Shown: positions 1 through 8,424 of the stretch, piece by piece
How the letters are laid out: the number at the start of each line of letters is the position of its first letter
Position numbering within the stretch: position 1 is the stretch's first letter
Origin: Euryarchaeota archaeon UBA126
GTDB lineage: Archaea; Thermoplasmatota; Poseidoniia; Poseidoniales; Thalassarchaeaceae
Assembly: GCA_002497025.1 (NCBI GenBank)
Contig: DAMG01000041.1
Span: 1-44,747, forward strand
Direction: 5' to 3'
Length of the DNA: 44,747 nt
Notes under the pieces: model-generated
Told to the model about the DNA's origin: nothing
Seen by the model: only the letters and a program-made list of their open reading frames with translations
The model's database searches: none
Translations under genes and position numbers: made by a program

Positions 1-453
1 ACATATGAGCACAAGGCATTCACCTACTGGGCTCCAGAGAACTTGCTTGCAGTTCCTCTTTCCACTTACCGATATACCTACGATGTAGATGGAGGATATG
101 GATACGAGTATGTATCTATGCTGAAATTGATCAACGTAGATGCGGAGAATTTGAGCCTCTCAGAACATGGAGAAGTAGATCACTCTCCATTCTACAACAA
201 CGATGATTCAGATGTACATTGGTGGTTCTCTTACTCTACCAACATCCGCAGGTCGATTTTCATGGGTGATTATGTCTACGCTTTCTCAGCTCTTGGAGTA
301 ACTATCCACAGCACTTCTGACCTAAACCCAATCCAAGAATTGGATATTCCAGGTCACGAATTACCTGATTGGTATTACTACGAGGAAGATGATGTTGAGG
401 AATCAGAATCCGAAGGTTCCGATGATGGAGCGGTGGAGTCTGAATCCAATTAG
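1..453 (+). CDS. C-terminal part of a secreted beta-propeller protein (PF09826-like), 5' end outside window
   Basis: The reading frame is open from base 1, so only the last ~150 residues are present; the gene starts upstream of the window. The visible part has the signature of archaeal secreted proteins with a C-terminal beta-propeller domain: an EHKAF segment followed by a hydrophobic strand (LLAVPL), then a later strand pair reading IRRSIFMGDYVYAFS and a 'SDLNPIQELDIP' blade end. In this family these correspond to 'DHKAFL...LLVIPV' and 'RRSLYIGDYLYTIS...DL...I'. The tail is strongly acidic and Ser/Glu rich, which is common in marine archaea. Function of the family is unknown; an extracellular location is likely. 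The stop overlaps the convergent dihydroorotase stop by 4 bases (450-453). Confidence 0.75.
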   Translation, partial: TYEHKAFTYWAPENLLAVPLSTYRYTYDVDGGYGYEYVSMLKLINVDAENLSLSEHGEVDHSPFYNNDDSDVHWWFSYSTNIRRSIFMGDYVYAFSALGVTIHSTSDLNPIQELDIPGHELPDWYYYEEDDVEESESEGSDDGAVESESN

Positions 454-1802
454 TTGAATTTCAGAACTCTACCTGTACTTCCTGGCTTGGCAATAGGCGT
501 GCCCCTAAGGGGTCCACCAGCCTCACGTTTGTGAACAAGGTGACCATCAACTATGGTGTACGTAGGCCAACCTGTCAATTCCATTCCATCATATGGTGTC
601 CAACCGACTTTGGTCCATGTATCGGCATCGGTAATTGTTCGGCGATTTTCTAGGTCAACCAAAGTCAGATCGCCATCGTAGCCTTCGATAAGGGAGCCTT
701 TGTTTTTCATACCGTAAACTCTAGCGGGACCGGCACACATCCACTTTGCTACATCATTGATGCTACACTTACCATTCATCGCATGAGTAAGCATCAATGG
801 TAGAGATGTCTCAACGCCCGGCATACCAGCTGGAGCGTTTGGATATCCCACAGATTTTGATTCAAGGGTATGAGGTGCATGATCTGTGACCACGCAATCA
901 ATCGTGCCATCTTTGAGTCGCTTCCATAGAGTATCTCGGTCTTCAGTATAGCGAATTGGCGGATTCATAAGGGCTCTAACTCCTAGAGATTCCACGTCAT
1001 CTTGATCGAAAGTCAAGTGTTGGGTACAAACCTCAGTAGTGATGAGGTCTCCTTTGTTTTTGTTTAACCAGTCAGCTTCAGTTGCACTCGTTAGGTGGAC
1101 TATGTGCAGTCGATGATCATGGTCTTTGGCAAGAGCTGCGGCCCTCTTTGTGGCAATGAAAGCACATTCTACATCTCGGCATTCCGCGTGTAATCTGATG
1201 TCTGTCTGATTACCAAATTCCGCGATACGTTGCTGAAGTCTTTCCTCATCTTCTGCGTGGGTTGCAATTATACCACCAGTATTTGCAAAAATATTTTCCA
1301 AGTCTTTTTGTTCATGAACAAGTAAATCTCCAGTGCTACTTCCCATGAATATCTTGATTCCGCAAACCCCATCCATACCTTCGATATCTTGTAAATCTCT
1401 CACATTATCTCTTGTTGCTCCAGCAAAGAATCCGAAGTGATTTACCGTTTTTGATTCAGCAAGGCCAATTTTAGATTCTAAAGTAGCACGATTTGTTGCA
1501 TTGGGCACATTGTTTGGCATATCCAAGAAAGCTGTGATGCCTCCAGCGGCAGCGGCTCGACTACCGCTTTGCAAATCTTCTTTCTCGGTATTGCCTGGTT
1601 CTCTGAAGTGAACGTGGGGATCAATAGCCCCTGGGAGTAGGTGTAATCCAGTAGCATCAATCAGCAATTCACTATCTAAGGATTCTAAACCACCTCCGGT
1701 TGCTATTGTCTGGATAGAGCCATTGGTCACTCGAAGGTCACCTTCGACAATGGTATTAGCCAAAACTAGGGAGGCATTCTGAATCAGGACATTGCCTTGC
1801 AT
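450..1802 (-). CDS. pyrC: Dihydroorotase (class I), pyrimidine biosynthesis
   Basis: Cyclises N-carbamoyl-aspartate to dihydroorotate, the third step of de novo UMP synthesis, in the cytoplasm. The 450-residue product has the metal site of class I dihydroorotases: HVHFR near residues 63-67, a lysine in GIKIFMG at ~150 in the position of the carboxylated bridging lysine, a histidine in ATHAED at ~182, HIVH at 233-236, and TDHAPH at 306-311 with the catalytic aspartate. Length is usual for the class. The ATG at 1800-1802 starts a normal N-terminal beta-sandwich (GNVLIQNASLVL). It stands alone; no other pyr genes are in the window. It is convergent with the propeller gene. A hydantoinase/allantoinase relative is possible but the substrate-loop and HVHFREPG sequence fit dihydroorotase better. 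Confidence 0.9.
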   Translation of the reverse strand: MQGNVLIQNASLVLANTIVEGDLRVTNGSIQTIATGGGLESLDSELLIDATGLHLLPGAIDPHVHFREPGNTEKEDLQSGSRAAAAGGITAFLDMPNNVPNATNRATLESKIGLAESKTVNHFGFFAGATRDNVRDLQDIEGMDGVCGIKIFMGSSTGDLLVHEQKDLENIFANTGGIIATHAEDEERLQQRIAEFGNQTDIRLHAECRDVECAFIATKRAAALAKDHDHRLHIVHLTSATEADWLNKNKGDLITTEVCTQHLTFDQDDVESLGVRALMNPPIRYTEDRDTLWKRLKDGTIDCVVTDHAPHTLESKSVGYPNAPAGMPGVETSLPLMLTHAMNGKCSINDVAKWMCAGPARVYGMKNKGSLIEGYDGDLTLVDLENRRTITDADTWTKVGWTPYDGMELTGWPTYTIVDGHLVHKREAGGPLRGTPIAKPGSTGRVLKFN

Positions 1803-1882
1803 GGTTGGTTCAGATGTTGCCGGAATGCTGGCATCTCAAGACTGTTCCCATCTCTGAATCGGAATTAGGTCGTCCCGCGCGC

Positions 1883-1891
1883 TTCAAATAA
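1883..1891 (+). promoter_or_regulatory. Possible TATA box for the initiator tRNA
   Basis: TTCAAATAA is an A/T-rich stretch in an otherwise GC-rich spacer, centred about 26 bases before the first base of the tRNA at 1913. That is the normal distance from an archaeal box A to the transcription start. The match to consensus TTTAWATA is partial, so this rests mainly on position. Confidence 0.35.
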
Positions 1892-1912
1892 CTGAGGCAT
1901 CAGCGAGGGGAC

Positions 1913-1990
1913 AGCGAGTTGGAGTAGCCAGGTTATCTCGTCGGGCTCATAACCCGGAGACCGGTGGTTCAAATCCACCACTCGCTACCA
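1913..1990 (+). tRNA. Initiator tRNA-Met (CAT), CCA encoded
   Basis: A complete cloverleaf can be folded by eye. The acceptor stem AGCGAGT pairs with ACTCGCT (7 of 7). The D stem is GAG/CTC. The anticodon stem TCGGG/CCCGG carries loop CTCATAA with anticodon CAT at 1948-1950. The T stem is GGTGG/CCACC with loop TTCAAAT. The discriminator base is A at 1987 and CCA is encoded at 1988-1990. The three consecutive G-C pairs in the anticodon stem (GGG/CCC around CTCATAA) and the A1-T72 first pair are the marks of an archaeal initiator tRNA rather than elongator Met or Ile2. The ~110 bases before it and ~175 bases after it hold no other gene. Confidence 0.93.
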
Positions 1991-2166
1991 AAATAAATTT
2001 GCAAATGGTCGATAAGATAAATGGAAGTAAATGAAAACTAAAAGTGAAAAATAGGGCCACTGCAAGGTTATACAGTGTTAAGTACACTTTCAATTATCCA
2101 AAAGGGGTCCGTTTGTTGTTCATATACTGCCTAGCATTGAGGGATAGTGAAGGAAAGGTGAGAAAG

Positions 2167-3174
2167 ATGGCCAAGAAGACCGCAAGTGAGAAGTTAGATG
2201 AAGAAGATGGCTCAATAGTGATAGATGCAGATGAAGAGCAGGCAACTATAGATGATCTGCCAGGTGTAGGACCAGCTACGGCGGAAAAATTACGCGAGGC
2301 TGGTTTTGAAGAATTACTCGCTATCGCAGTAATGAGTCCAAATGAATTAGCCGAACAAGCCGAATTGGGTGAAGCGGTATCTTCGAAGATTATTCAGGGC
2401 GCTAAGAAAATGGCAAACATTGGCGGATTCATATCAGGTAACAAATTACTTGAACGCCGTAAAGAAGTCCAGAAGTTAACGTCGGGTTCAGCCGCTCTTG
2501 ACGAATTGCTAGGAGGTGGATTTGAAACCCAAGCAATAGTTGAGGTGTATGGTGAGTTCGGAAGTGGAAAGACACAGATAGGTCATCAATTAGCCGTTAA
2601 CACGATACTTCCTACTGAACAAGGAGGATTTGATGGAGAGATTTTCTACATAGATACCGAAGACACGTTCAGACCTGAAAGAATAGCTCAGATGGCAGAA
2701 GCTGTAGGTTTAGATCCAATCTTAGTTCTTGATAGAATACATGTCGCTCGTGCATACAATTCCGCGCATCAGATGTTGTTAGTAGATGAGATCAAAAAGC
2801 TCTCGAAGAATATTGATGTCAAGTTGGTAATAGTAGATTCACTCACTAGTCACTTCCGCGCAGAATATGTAGGTCGCGGAATGCTAGCTACAAGACAGCA
2901 GAAACTCAACAGACATCTGAAAGAACTAAAACAGTTATCGGATGTACATAATGCTCTAGTTTTGGTAACTAACCAAGTTATGTCAAAACCAGATGCAATG
3001 TGGGGTGATCCAACAAAGGCCATCGGAGGCCATATTGTTGGACACGCCAGCACTTTCCGTCTCTACCTCAGGAAGTCAAAGGGAGGGCGAAGAATTGCCC
3101 GACTAGTCGACAGCCCCAATTTGCCTGAGGGAGAGGCTGTGTTCACCGTGACTGCCGAGGGTCTCAGGGATTGA
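2167..3174 (+). CDS. radA: DNA repair and recombination protein RadA
   Basis: Archaeal RecA/Rad51 recombinase: forms ATP-dependent filaments on single-stranded DNA and catalyses strand exchange. The 335-residue product has an N-terminal helix-hairpin-helix domain (IDDLPGVGPATAEKL at ~28-42), Walker A GEFGSGKT at 129-136, Walker B LVIVDS at ~220-225, and the L1/L2 region with VTNQV and GGHIVGHAST. I chose the ATG at 2167 because a GGTGA ribosome-binding site lies at 2157-2161, five bases upstream, and the product then has the usual RadA length. The frame stays open further upstream to a GTG at 2044, but that would add 41 residues unlike any RadA. A paralogous RadB would lack the N-terminal HhH domain, so RadA is firm. 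Confidence 0.96.
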   Translation: MAKKTASEKLDEEDGSIVIDADEEQATIDDLPGVGPATAEKLREAGFEELLAIAVMSPNELAEQAELGEAVSSKIIQGAKKMANIGGFISGNKLLERRKEVQKLTSGSAALDELLGGGFETQAIVEVYGEFGSGKTQIGHQLAVNTILPTEQGGFDGEIFYIDTEDTFRPERIAQMAEAVGLDPILVLDRIHVARAYNSAHQMLLVDEIKKLSKNIDVKLVIVDSLTSHFRAEYVGRGMLATRQQKLNRHLKELKQLSDVHNALVLVTNQVMSKPDAMWGDPTKAIGGHIVGHASTFRLYLRKSKGGRRIARLVDSPNLPEGEAVFTVTAEGLRD

Positions 3175-3187
3175 TTCTTGAGAGGCC

Positions 3188-3200
3188 CTCGGGGTCCGAG
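3188..3200. terminator. Short hairpin between convergent radA and M3 peptidase
   Basis: CTCGG-GGT-CCGAG is a perfect 5-bp stem with a 3-base loop, 13 bases past the radA stop and 8 bases from the peptidase stop on the other strand. It lies between two convergent genes, so a role in transcript ends is plausible. No T-run follows on either strand, and archaeal termination normally needs one, so the call is tentative. Confidence 0.3.
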
Positions 3201-3207
3201 TGTGAAG

Positions 3208-4890
3208 TCATGCAGGTAATTCTGCTAGTGCTTCATCGATTTCCCCGATGAGTTCACCAACGTAGGATTCGGAAAAGGATAGTTCTAATCCGCTCGCTTG
3301 AAACAATTCAGTCAACCCTCGGGTGTAACCCAATGAAAGTCCGGCTTTGTATCTATCAAGAGCGTCTTGGGTATCTCTTCGATGATACTTCCACATCTGT
3401 AGTGCACCAAGTTGTGCAATACCGTATTCCACATAATAGAAAGGTACTCCAAATAAATGACCCTGACGTTGCCAGGATACTTTGTGTATATCCTCAAATC
3501 CAGTCATATTCACCTTAGGTCCAAAACGTTCTCCAAGTTCTAACCACTTCTCTGCTCTCTCCTCTCTCGAGTGATTTGGGTTTGCGTATACCCAATGTTG
3601 GAAGGCGTCGATTGTCGCCATCCATGGCATAAAGGAAATGATGTCTTCTAGGTGTTTTCGTCTTGCTCTATCAGCATCTTTGTTGTCATAGAATTCTTCC
3701 CAATGAGGATGGGTTAGAAGTTCCATTGACATACTAGCTACTTCGGCGAATTCAATTGGGGAATCTCTCTCATGGATTAGATCTAGGTGACCGGAATAGA
3801 ACGAGTGGAAAGCATGGCCGGCTTCGTGGATCATGGTCTCAATATTCCGCTGGGTCCCAGCAGCATTCATGAAAATAAATGGTAATCTACTCTTTTGCAA
3901 ATAATACTGATATCCTCCAGGTGCTTTTCCCTTCCGACTATCTAAGTCAAGGCAATCATTAGCATCGAGTTGGTCGAAGTAATTTCCGAGTTCTTCCGAC
4001 ATGTTGTGGAAAATTCGAGAGCAACCATCTACCATTTCTTGGACATCATTGAATGGCTGAAGTGGAGGTCGACCTTTCACATCGACACCCATATCCCATG
4101 GTCTTAACGAATCAATTCCTAAATCTCGCATTCTTTCTCCATCGGTTCGATGTCGCAATGGTTGACATACAGTTTCGATTGACTCGTGGAATTCTAAACA
4201 ATCTTCGATACTGTAATCGAATCGGTGCATAGAGGCGAACATATACTGTTGAAAACCTTCAAAACCTGCGTTTGTGGCCATTTTATGACGTATCTGAATC
4301 AATTCATCATAGATTTCTGAAACTCTTTCGTTATCTTCAAATCGTCTCTCAGAGACAGCTTTCCAAGCGTCCTCTCGGATTTTCCGATCTGTATTCTCAA
4401 AGTAAATGGCCATTTGAGCAAAGGTCTTCTGTTCTCCATCAAATTCTACCATTTGCGCTCCGCATATCTCATTATATTCAGTGACGAGTTTCGTTGCCTG
4501 TGTGCTTAGTGGTATATTCTCCTCTCTAAATATCGCGATATCGGTCTTTATTCCCTTGACTAATATGCCAAATCTCTCTGGCAACTCATCCAATGCCTGG
4601 TGTTCAACAAGTCGTCGATTTAGAGTATCGCTGTACTCTGATAATTTTGGTTGGACATTTTCTACGAATTGCATCCAAGATTTTTGTATGTCCTCATCAT
4701 CTGTGTGGCAAGTCATATCGATGTAGAGTCTGGCTCTAGCCTCTGAGATAACTTCGGATAGGCTAGATCTATCGGCGATGAAAGTTTCTAGACAATTTGA
4801 GCAACTCAATTTACGATCTCTAAGGTCATTCATGAACGGTTCTATGGATTCCCAAGACGAACCATCTAGATCTTTTGGAACAAAACTCAT
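3208..4890 (-). CDS. pepF: Oligoendopeptidase F-type zinc metallopeptidase (family M3)
   Basis: Cytoplasmic zinc peptidase that trims short peptides. The 560-residue product has the M3 signature: GKAPGGYQ at ~321-328, the zinc motif HEAGH at 355-359 with its catalytic Glu356, and a downstream EFAEVASMSMELL stretch whose Glu383 should be the third zinc ligand. The N-terminal two-thirds is helical, as in PepF/Pz-peptidases. Length is close to PepF (about 560-600). The ATG at 4890 has a GAGGA ribosome-binding site just upstream. Nine bases separate it from the small zinc-finger gene, so the two are probably one operon. No signal peptide is visible. The exact peptide specificity cannot be read from sequence, and the symbol is by family only. 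Confidence 0.88.
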   Translation of the reverse strand: MSFVPKDLDGSSWESIEPFMNDLRDRKLSCSNCLETFIADRSSLSEVISEARARLYIDMTCHTDDEDIQKSWMQFVENVQPKLSEYSDTLNRRLVEHQALDELPERFGILVKGIKTDIAIFREENIPLSTQATKLVTEYNEICGAQMVEFDGEQKTFAQMAIYFENTDRKIREDAWKAVSERRFEDNERVSEIYDELIQIRHKMATNAGFEGFQQYMFASMHRFDYSIEDCLEFHESIETVCQPLRHRTDGERMRDLGIDSLRPWDMGVDVKGRPPLQPFNDVQEMVDGCSRIFHNMSEELGNYFDQLDANDCLDLDSRKGKAPGGYQYYLQKSRLPFIFMNAAGTQRNIETMIHEAGHAFHSFYSGHLDLIHERDSPIEFAEVASMSMELLTHPHWEEFYDNKDADRARRKHLEDIISFMPWMATIDAFQHWVYANPNHSREERAEKWLELGERFGPKVNMTGFEDIHKVSWQRQGHLFGVPFYYVEYGIAQLGALQMWKYHRRDTQDALDRYKAGLSLGYTRGLTELFQASGLELSFSESYVGELIGEIDEALAELPA

Positions 4891-4899
4891 GTTTCTTCC

Positions 4900-5148
4900 T
4901 CAATCTTTCTTAGATGACATAGGCCCAGTTGGTAAAGGCCCATCTTTTCGGTTGTACTTCTGCCTCTTCCACTTTGCCGCAGCCTCCCTATTTGCAGCTC
5001 TAATTTCATCAACACCCTCGTGCTTGGGGTTTTCCTTTTCGATCCAACATGCGGTGCAATACCTCTTCCCTTTGTAATCAACAAAATTACTTGGAGTACA
5101 GCTTTCATTGCAGACATTACAGGTACGGAATCCATGGAATCTCGACAT
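4900..5148 (-). CDS. Small zinc-finger protein of unknown function
   Basis: An 82-residue protein with two CxxC knuckles: C10-x2-C13 (TCNVCNESC) and C31-x2-C34 (RYCTACW), separated by ~17 residues, which is a treble-clef or zinc-ribbon spacing. An extra Cys17 is present. The C-terminal half is charged and rich in Lys/Arg (AAAKWKRQKYNRK), compatible with nucleic-acid or ribosome contact, but nothing proves that. It is the first gene of a probable two-gene operon with the M3 peptidase nine bases downstream. A second frame is open over the same bases; this frame is preferred because of the paired cysteines. I do not recognise a named family. Confidence 0.7.
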   Translation of the reverse strand: MSRFHGFRTCNVCNESCTPSNFVDYKGKRYCTACWIEKENPKHEGVDEIRAANREAAAKWKRQKYNRKDGPLPTGPMSSKKD

Positions 5149-5185
5149 AATCTCATTTCAACCCTAGAGGCCTCCGTCTATCAGT

Positions 5186-5204
5186 TTGACCCCAAAGGGG
5201 TCAA
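5186..5204 (-). terminator. GC-rich triloop hairpin at the end of cgi121
   Basis: TTGACCCC-AAA-GGGGTCAA is a perfect 8-bp stem with an AAA loop. Its right arm overlaps the cgi121 stop codon (TGA, bases 5201-5203 on the minus strand). A 3'-end or termination role is likely from position, but no U-tract follows. It has the CCCC-WWW-GGGG core found at three other places in the window. Confidence 0.4.
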
Positions 5205-5788
5205 GTGTTCATATCTGCCATAGCCGCGTGTAACATAAACGCAGATTCAAGCTCCAATAGATTAGAGTCTTCAATTTTAGATTCATATCCTAATCGTTGC
5301 AATCCAATGTTGGTTGGCATTGGTCTTTCAGTTACTAGATTGGATTTTAGATGAAGCATCAAACGATTTGCATCCAAAGCAGCATCATTGTATGTATCTC
5401 TTGGGATTTCCAATATTTCATTATCGTTAGTAAATGGGTAATCTGTGCCAAACTCCGGAAGGTAGACAATCCAAGCAGTTTCATCACCCTGCGTTAGGCC
5501 AGCTCGCTCGAACGCGATTCGTATCTGGTGAGTGCCGGAAATCAATCTTAGGAATTCTGTGTCGACATTATTTCCAACCATTGAGTTCCGCAATTCTCTC
5601 CTTCTCAGGGCGTGCCAAACCGTCCATAGATGAATCTCGCTTGCGGCGGCGGAGTAGGTGAGTAACAACCAACGTTGGTTCGGCCTCCATTCATTGAACA
5701 TTGAAATTACATCTTGTGGGTCGTCTAATGGATCTGGAAAACGTATTCCCCATGCGGGGAACCAAGGCACTCTATGGCCCTCTGCCAT
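5201..5788 (-). CDS. cgi121: KEOPS complex subunit Cgi121
   Basis: Cgi121 (TPRKB in animals) binds the kinase Bud32 in the KEOPS complex and helps recruit tRNA for the universal t6A37 modification of ANN-decoding tRNAs. The 195-residue product matches the family in its central part: a helix with HALRRRELRNSM, then the hallmark VDTEFLRLISGTHQI (family form 'E-x-LRYLSGTRQI') and IRIAFERAGL. Archaeal Cgi121 is usually 130-180 residues, so this one is slightly long at both ends. It follows hel308 with a 36-base gap on the same strand, which suggests co-transcription. Other KEOPS genes (kae1, bud32, pcc1) are not in the window. Confidence 0.82.
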   Translation of the reverse strand: MAEGHRVPWFPAWGIRFPDPLDDPQDVISMFNEWRPNQRWLLLTYSAAASEIHLWTVWHALRRRELRNSMVGNNVDTEFLRLISGTHQIRIAFERAGLTQGDETAWIVYLPEFGTDYPFTNDNEILEIPRDTYNDAALDANRLMLHLKSNLVTERPMPTNIGLQRLGYESKIEDSNLLELESAFMLHAAMADMNT

Positions 5789-5824
5789 GCTTTCCGATGC
5801 GGTCTGATTGATGAATTATACAGT

Positions 5825-8377
5825 TCAACCTAATCGTCTAATTGATCTAGCCGCAGCCTCTACCAAATTATCCACTAGGCGAATACTCCAACCTCTTTGA
5901 CTTGCTAGGTTCTCACGGTCTTTTTCGGTTAATGAAGCGACATCGACAGCGTTCTCAACGCCTAGTAAGGTAACCATCTCTCTAGCCCTTGTTCGGCCAA
6001 TTCCTCTAATGCTAACTAATCCAAGTAGGTCCGATTTACAGCCGTGTCTAACCCTATTGTGTAATTCGCTGACCAAATCCACTAGCACCTTATGTTCTGA
6101 GGGACCTAATTGCCTTAACTCCTCATCGTCGTTGAGAATTTCTCTCATAGCATATAGTAACCATTCGGCCAAATCAACCCTGCTCCGTACATCGCCTGGT
6201 TGAACATTCCAATTATTCTCGAGATCTTCCATCCTCGCTTCATTAATCCAATCTTCAAGCACCAAAACGCCCTTCATTCTACGTTCAATATCTGCATCCA
6301 CAGCTTCTGTTAGGAACTCTCGCTGATGAGAATGGATAGCCGCATGGATTCTCTCAGCCTCCTCTTTTCTAGGCCAAAGGGCAAGAAAATCTGGAGTACA
6401 GGCTACTAAGTGAAGCAAACTCATTGGAGATAGTTGCCGTACATCATCGGTTCCAATCATTATTTTCATTGCCTTTTGTATCCCATCGTGTATCATTCTA
6501 CCAGAGATTGGATTGAGATACAGTCTAGCGACGCGATATCCAAGAGGGGTTGAAGAATACGTCATTGAAGCAGGGTCGGGAAGGGTTGGTTCACTAGTAA
6601 TTCTTTGACTAGCCCTTGAAAAACCAAAGATTGCTGGTCCTTTCCTAGGAGGAAGTGTGGTTGTTGATTCGAATTCTGATTTTGATATCTCTAAGCCTGG
6701 TACACTTTCCCCCGTCTTAGCCCATTCAGGCATTTCATCTTGCCAATCTTCTGTTTCAGATGTAGAATTCTCTCTTTCTTTAATTCTCGATAGAACCTCA
6801 TCAGATTCTCCTTCTCTAGTAATCATTCCATTTTCAGCCAACCAGCCAATAACATCGTCAAGGCGTGCTTCCAAACTTTGTTCATTCATGTGAGTAGCAA
6901 GGAAAGTTTGGTCAAAAAATCGTGATATTGAGTCCCTATCTCGTAACCCTCCTGTTGCCATAACCGAGAGAAGATGAGTCAATAATGCGGGGTCCTCTTC
7001 CGCACGAATTGCCGAGGGGTTAGCTAATTTTGAAGTGACTTCTTCAGGTTCACTTAACATGTACAGTTCGACGATATTTAATTCATCATCCTCGTCTTTT
7101 GCTAGTATCCATGCGTCACCAGAGTCGTCAAATTTAGGTCTCCCAGCTCTTCCTAACATCTGTCGTATTTCCATCACTGGAAGAGGCATTGAACCTCCGC
7201 CAATAGAACTCCATCTACGATGATCTCGAATGATTACTCTTCTGGCTGGCAGGTTTACTCCCTGTGCGAGGGTTGGAGTTGCAACAATTGCTAGCAAAGT
7301 CCCTTGTCTGAATGCCTCTTCGACAGCCTTCCTTTGGTTATGAGTTAGTCCAGCATGGTGGAATGCCACACCTCCTCTAATCGCTTGTGCGAGCGATCTA
7401 CCCATCACCGAAGTATCCTCTCGACGTGTTAATCGCTCGGCGAGGTTGTCCCACTCATCGATTAGTTCTGTATCATACTTCATCGGGTCATCGGAAATTT
7501 GTTTTCTAATATGTTTGGACAACTCTCTGGCTTCTTTCTGGGCGGATGCTCTAGAGTTTACGAATACAAGCATTTGTCCACCTGTAGAATATGAATCATC
7601 TAGGACTGCTTGCAGCCTTTTTGTGTTCTTTCCTTCAATCATTCTCGGTTCTGGCCATTCCACATGTTCCGGGCCATCTATGCGATGAATCTTGACATTA
7701 AGTCCAGTTAATGTACCCGAATGGAGCTGTATTGGCCTCCAACTCGATTGGATTAGTTTTGCATCTAACCAATCTGCCATATCTTGAGAATTTCCAACCG
7801 TCGCTGATAGGGCAATGAGTTGAGCTTCGGGTTGTGAGTGACGAATTCTGGAAAGAAGAACTTCCAGCGTCGGTCCTCTAGAAATATCGTGTAATAGATG
7901 AAATTCATCAGCCACTACTACGCCAATTTTTTCCATTACCCCCTCACGAGTTCGCAATATTGAATCGAGTTTTTCACTAGTGCAAACTAGAATATCAGAA
8001 TCATCGATTCCACTATTTTCACCACTTCTATCTCCTATCGCTATACCGACTCTAAGTCCGACTAAACTCGCCAATTCCTGTAACTCCTCGACTTTCTCAG
8101 AAGCCAAGGCTTTGAGTGGGACGATATACAAGCCTCTGGCTCCATTTAGGTCAGAAATTAGCCGTTGTATCATTGTCAGATGAGCAACCAATGATTTTCC
8201 GCTAGCTGTGGGAATAGTAAGCATAACATTGTGCCCAGCCAGTGCGTATGGTAAGGCTTCACGCTGCGGTGGAAATAGCTCTTCAATACCCCATTCAGAC
8301 CTAAGGTGTTGGATTATTCTCTCATCCACCTGTAGGTCTGCGAGACTTACCTCTGCGAGGTCTTCGTCTACCGCCAC
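5825..8377 (-). CDS. hel308: Hel308-type superfamily 2 DNA helicase, with an insertion
   Basis: ATP-dependent 3'-5' DNA helicase of the Hel308/HelQ/Ski2 family, acting at stalled replication forks. The 850-residue product shows Walker A TASGKS at 57-62, motif II DEFH at 157-160, motif III SAT, FVNSRASA and HHAGL typical of the second RecA domain, and QMLGRAGRP as motif VI. The C-terminus carries a helix-hairpin-helix (LVSIRGIGRTRAREM) near the end, as in domain 5 of Hel308. It is longer than usual (about 700-720), mainly from a polar, Ser/Glu/Pro-rich insertion at about residues 525-610 between the winged-helix and ratchet domains. The start is GTG at 8375-8377. cgi121 follows 36 bases downstream. 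Confidence 0.9.
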   Translation of the reverse strand: MAVDEDLAEVSLADLQVDERIIQHLRSEWGIEELFPPQREALPYALAGHNVMLTIPTASGKSLVAHLTMIQRLISDLNGARGLYIVPLKALASEKVEELQELASLVGLRVGIAIGDRSGENSGIDDSDILVCTSEKLDSILRTREGVMEKIGVVVADEFHLLHDISRGPTLEVLLSRIRHSQPEAQLIALSATVGNSQDMADWLDAKLIQSSWRPIQLHSGTLTGLNVKIHRIDGPEHVEWPEPRMIEGKNTKRLQAVLDDSYSTGGQMLVFVNSRASAQKEARELSKHIRKQISDDPMKYDTELIDEWDNLAERLTRREDTSVMGRSLAQAIRGGVAFHHAGLTHNQRKAVEEAFRQGTLLAIVATPTLAQGVNLPARRVIIRDHRRWSSIGGGSMPLPVMEIRQMLGRAGRPKFDDSGDAWILAKDEDDELNIVELYMLSEPEEVTSKLANPSAIRAEEDPALLTHLLSVMATGGLRDRDSISRFFDQTFLATHMNEQSLEARLDDVIGWLAENGMITREGESDEVLSRIKERENSTSETEDWQDEMPEWAKTGESVPGLEISKSEFESTTTLPPRKGPAIFGFSRASQRITSEPTLPDPASMTYSSTPLGYRVARLYLNPISGRMIHDGIQKAMKIMIGTDDVRQLSPMSLLHLVACTPDFLALWPRKEEAERIHAAIHSHQREFLTEAVDADIERRMKGVLVLEDWINEARMEDLENNWNVQPGDVRSRVDLAEWLLYAMREILNDDEELRQLGPSEHKVLVDLVSELHNRVRHGCKSDLLGLVSIRGIGRTRAREMVTLLGVENAVDVASLTEKDRENLASQRGWSIRLVDNLVEAAARSIRRLG

Positions 8378-8424
8378 GTAGCGACTTAGAATCCGCCGTT
8401 CTAAAGGATACCGAATCTAATTGC

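Noticed and set aside
2044..2166. Longer N-terminus for RadA from a GTG at 2044
   Set aside because: Adds 41 residues not found in RadA; the ATG at 2167 has a GGTGA site five bases upstream.
4887..5156. An 89-residue alternative frame over the zinc-finger gene
   Set aside because: It lacks the paired CxxC motifs and has a composition typical of an out-of-frame reading.
5746..5761. Perfect palindrome TTCCCC-ATGC-GGGGAA
   Set aside because: It lies inside the N-terminal coding part of cgi121 and lacks the A/T triloop of the other hairpins, so I treat it as chance.
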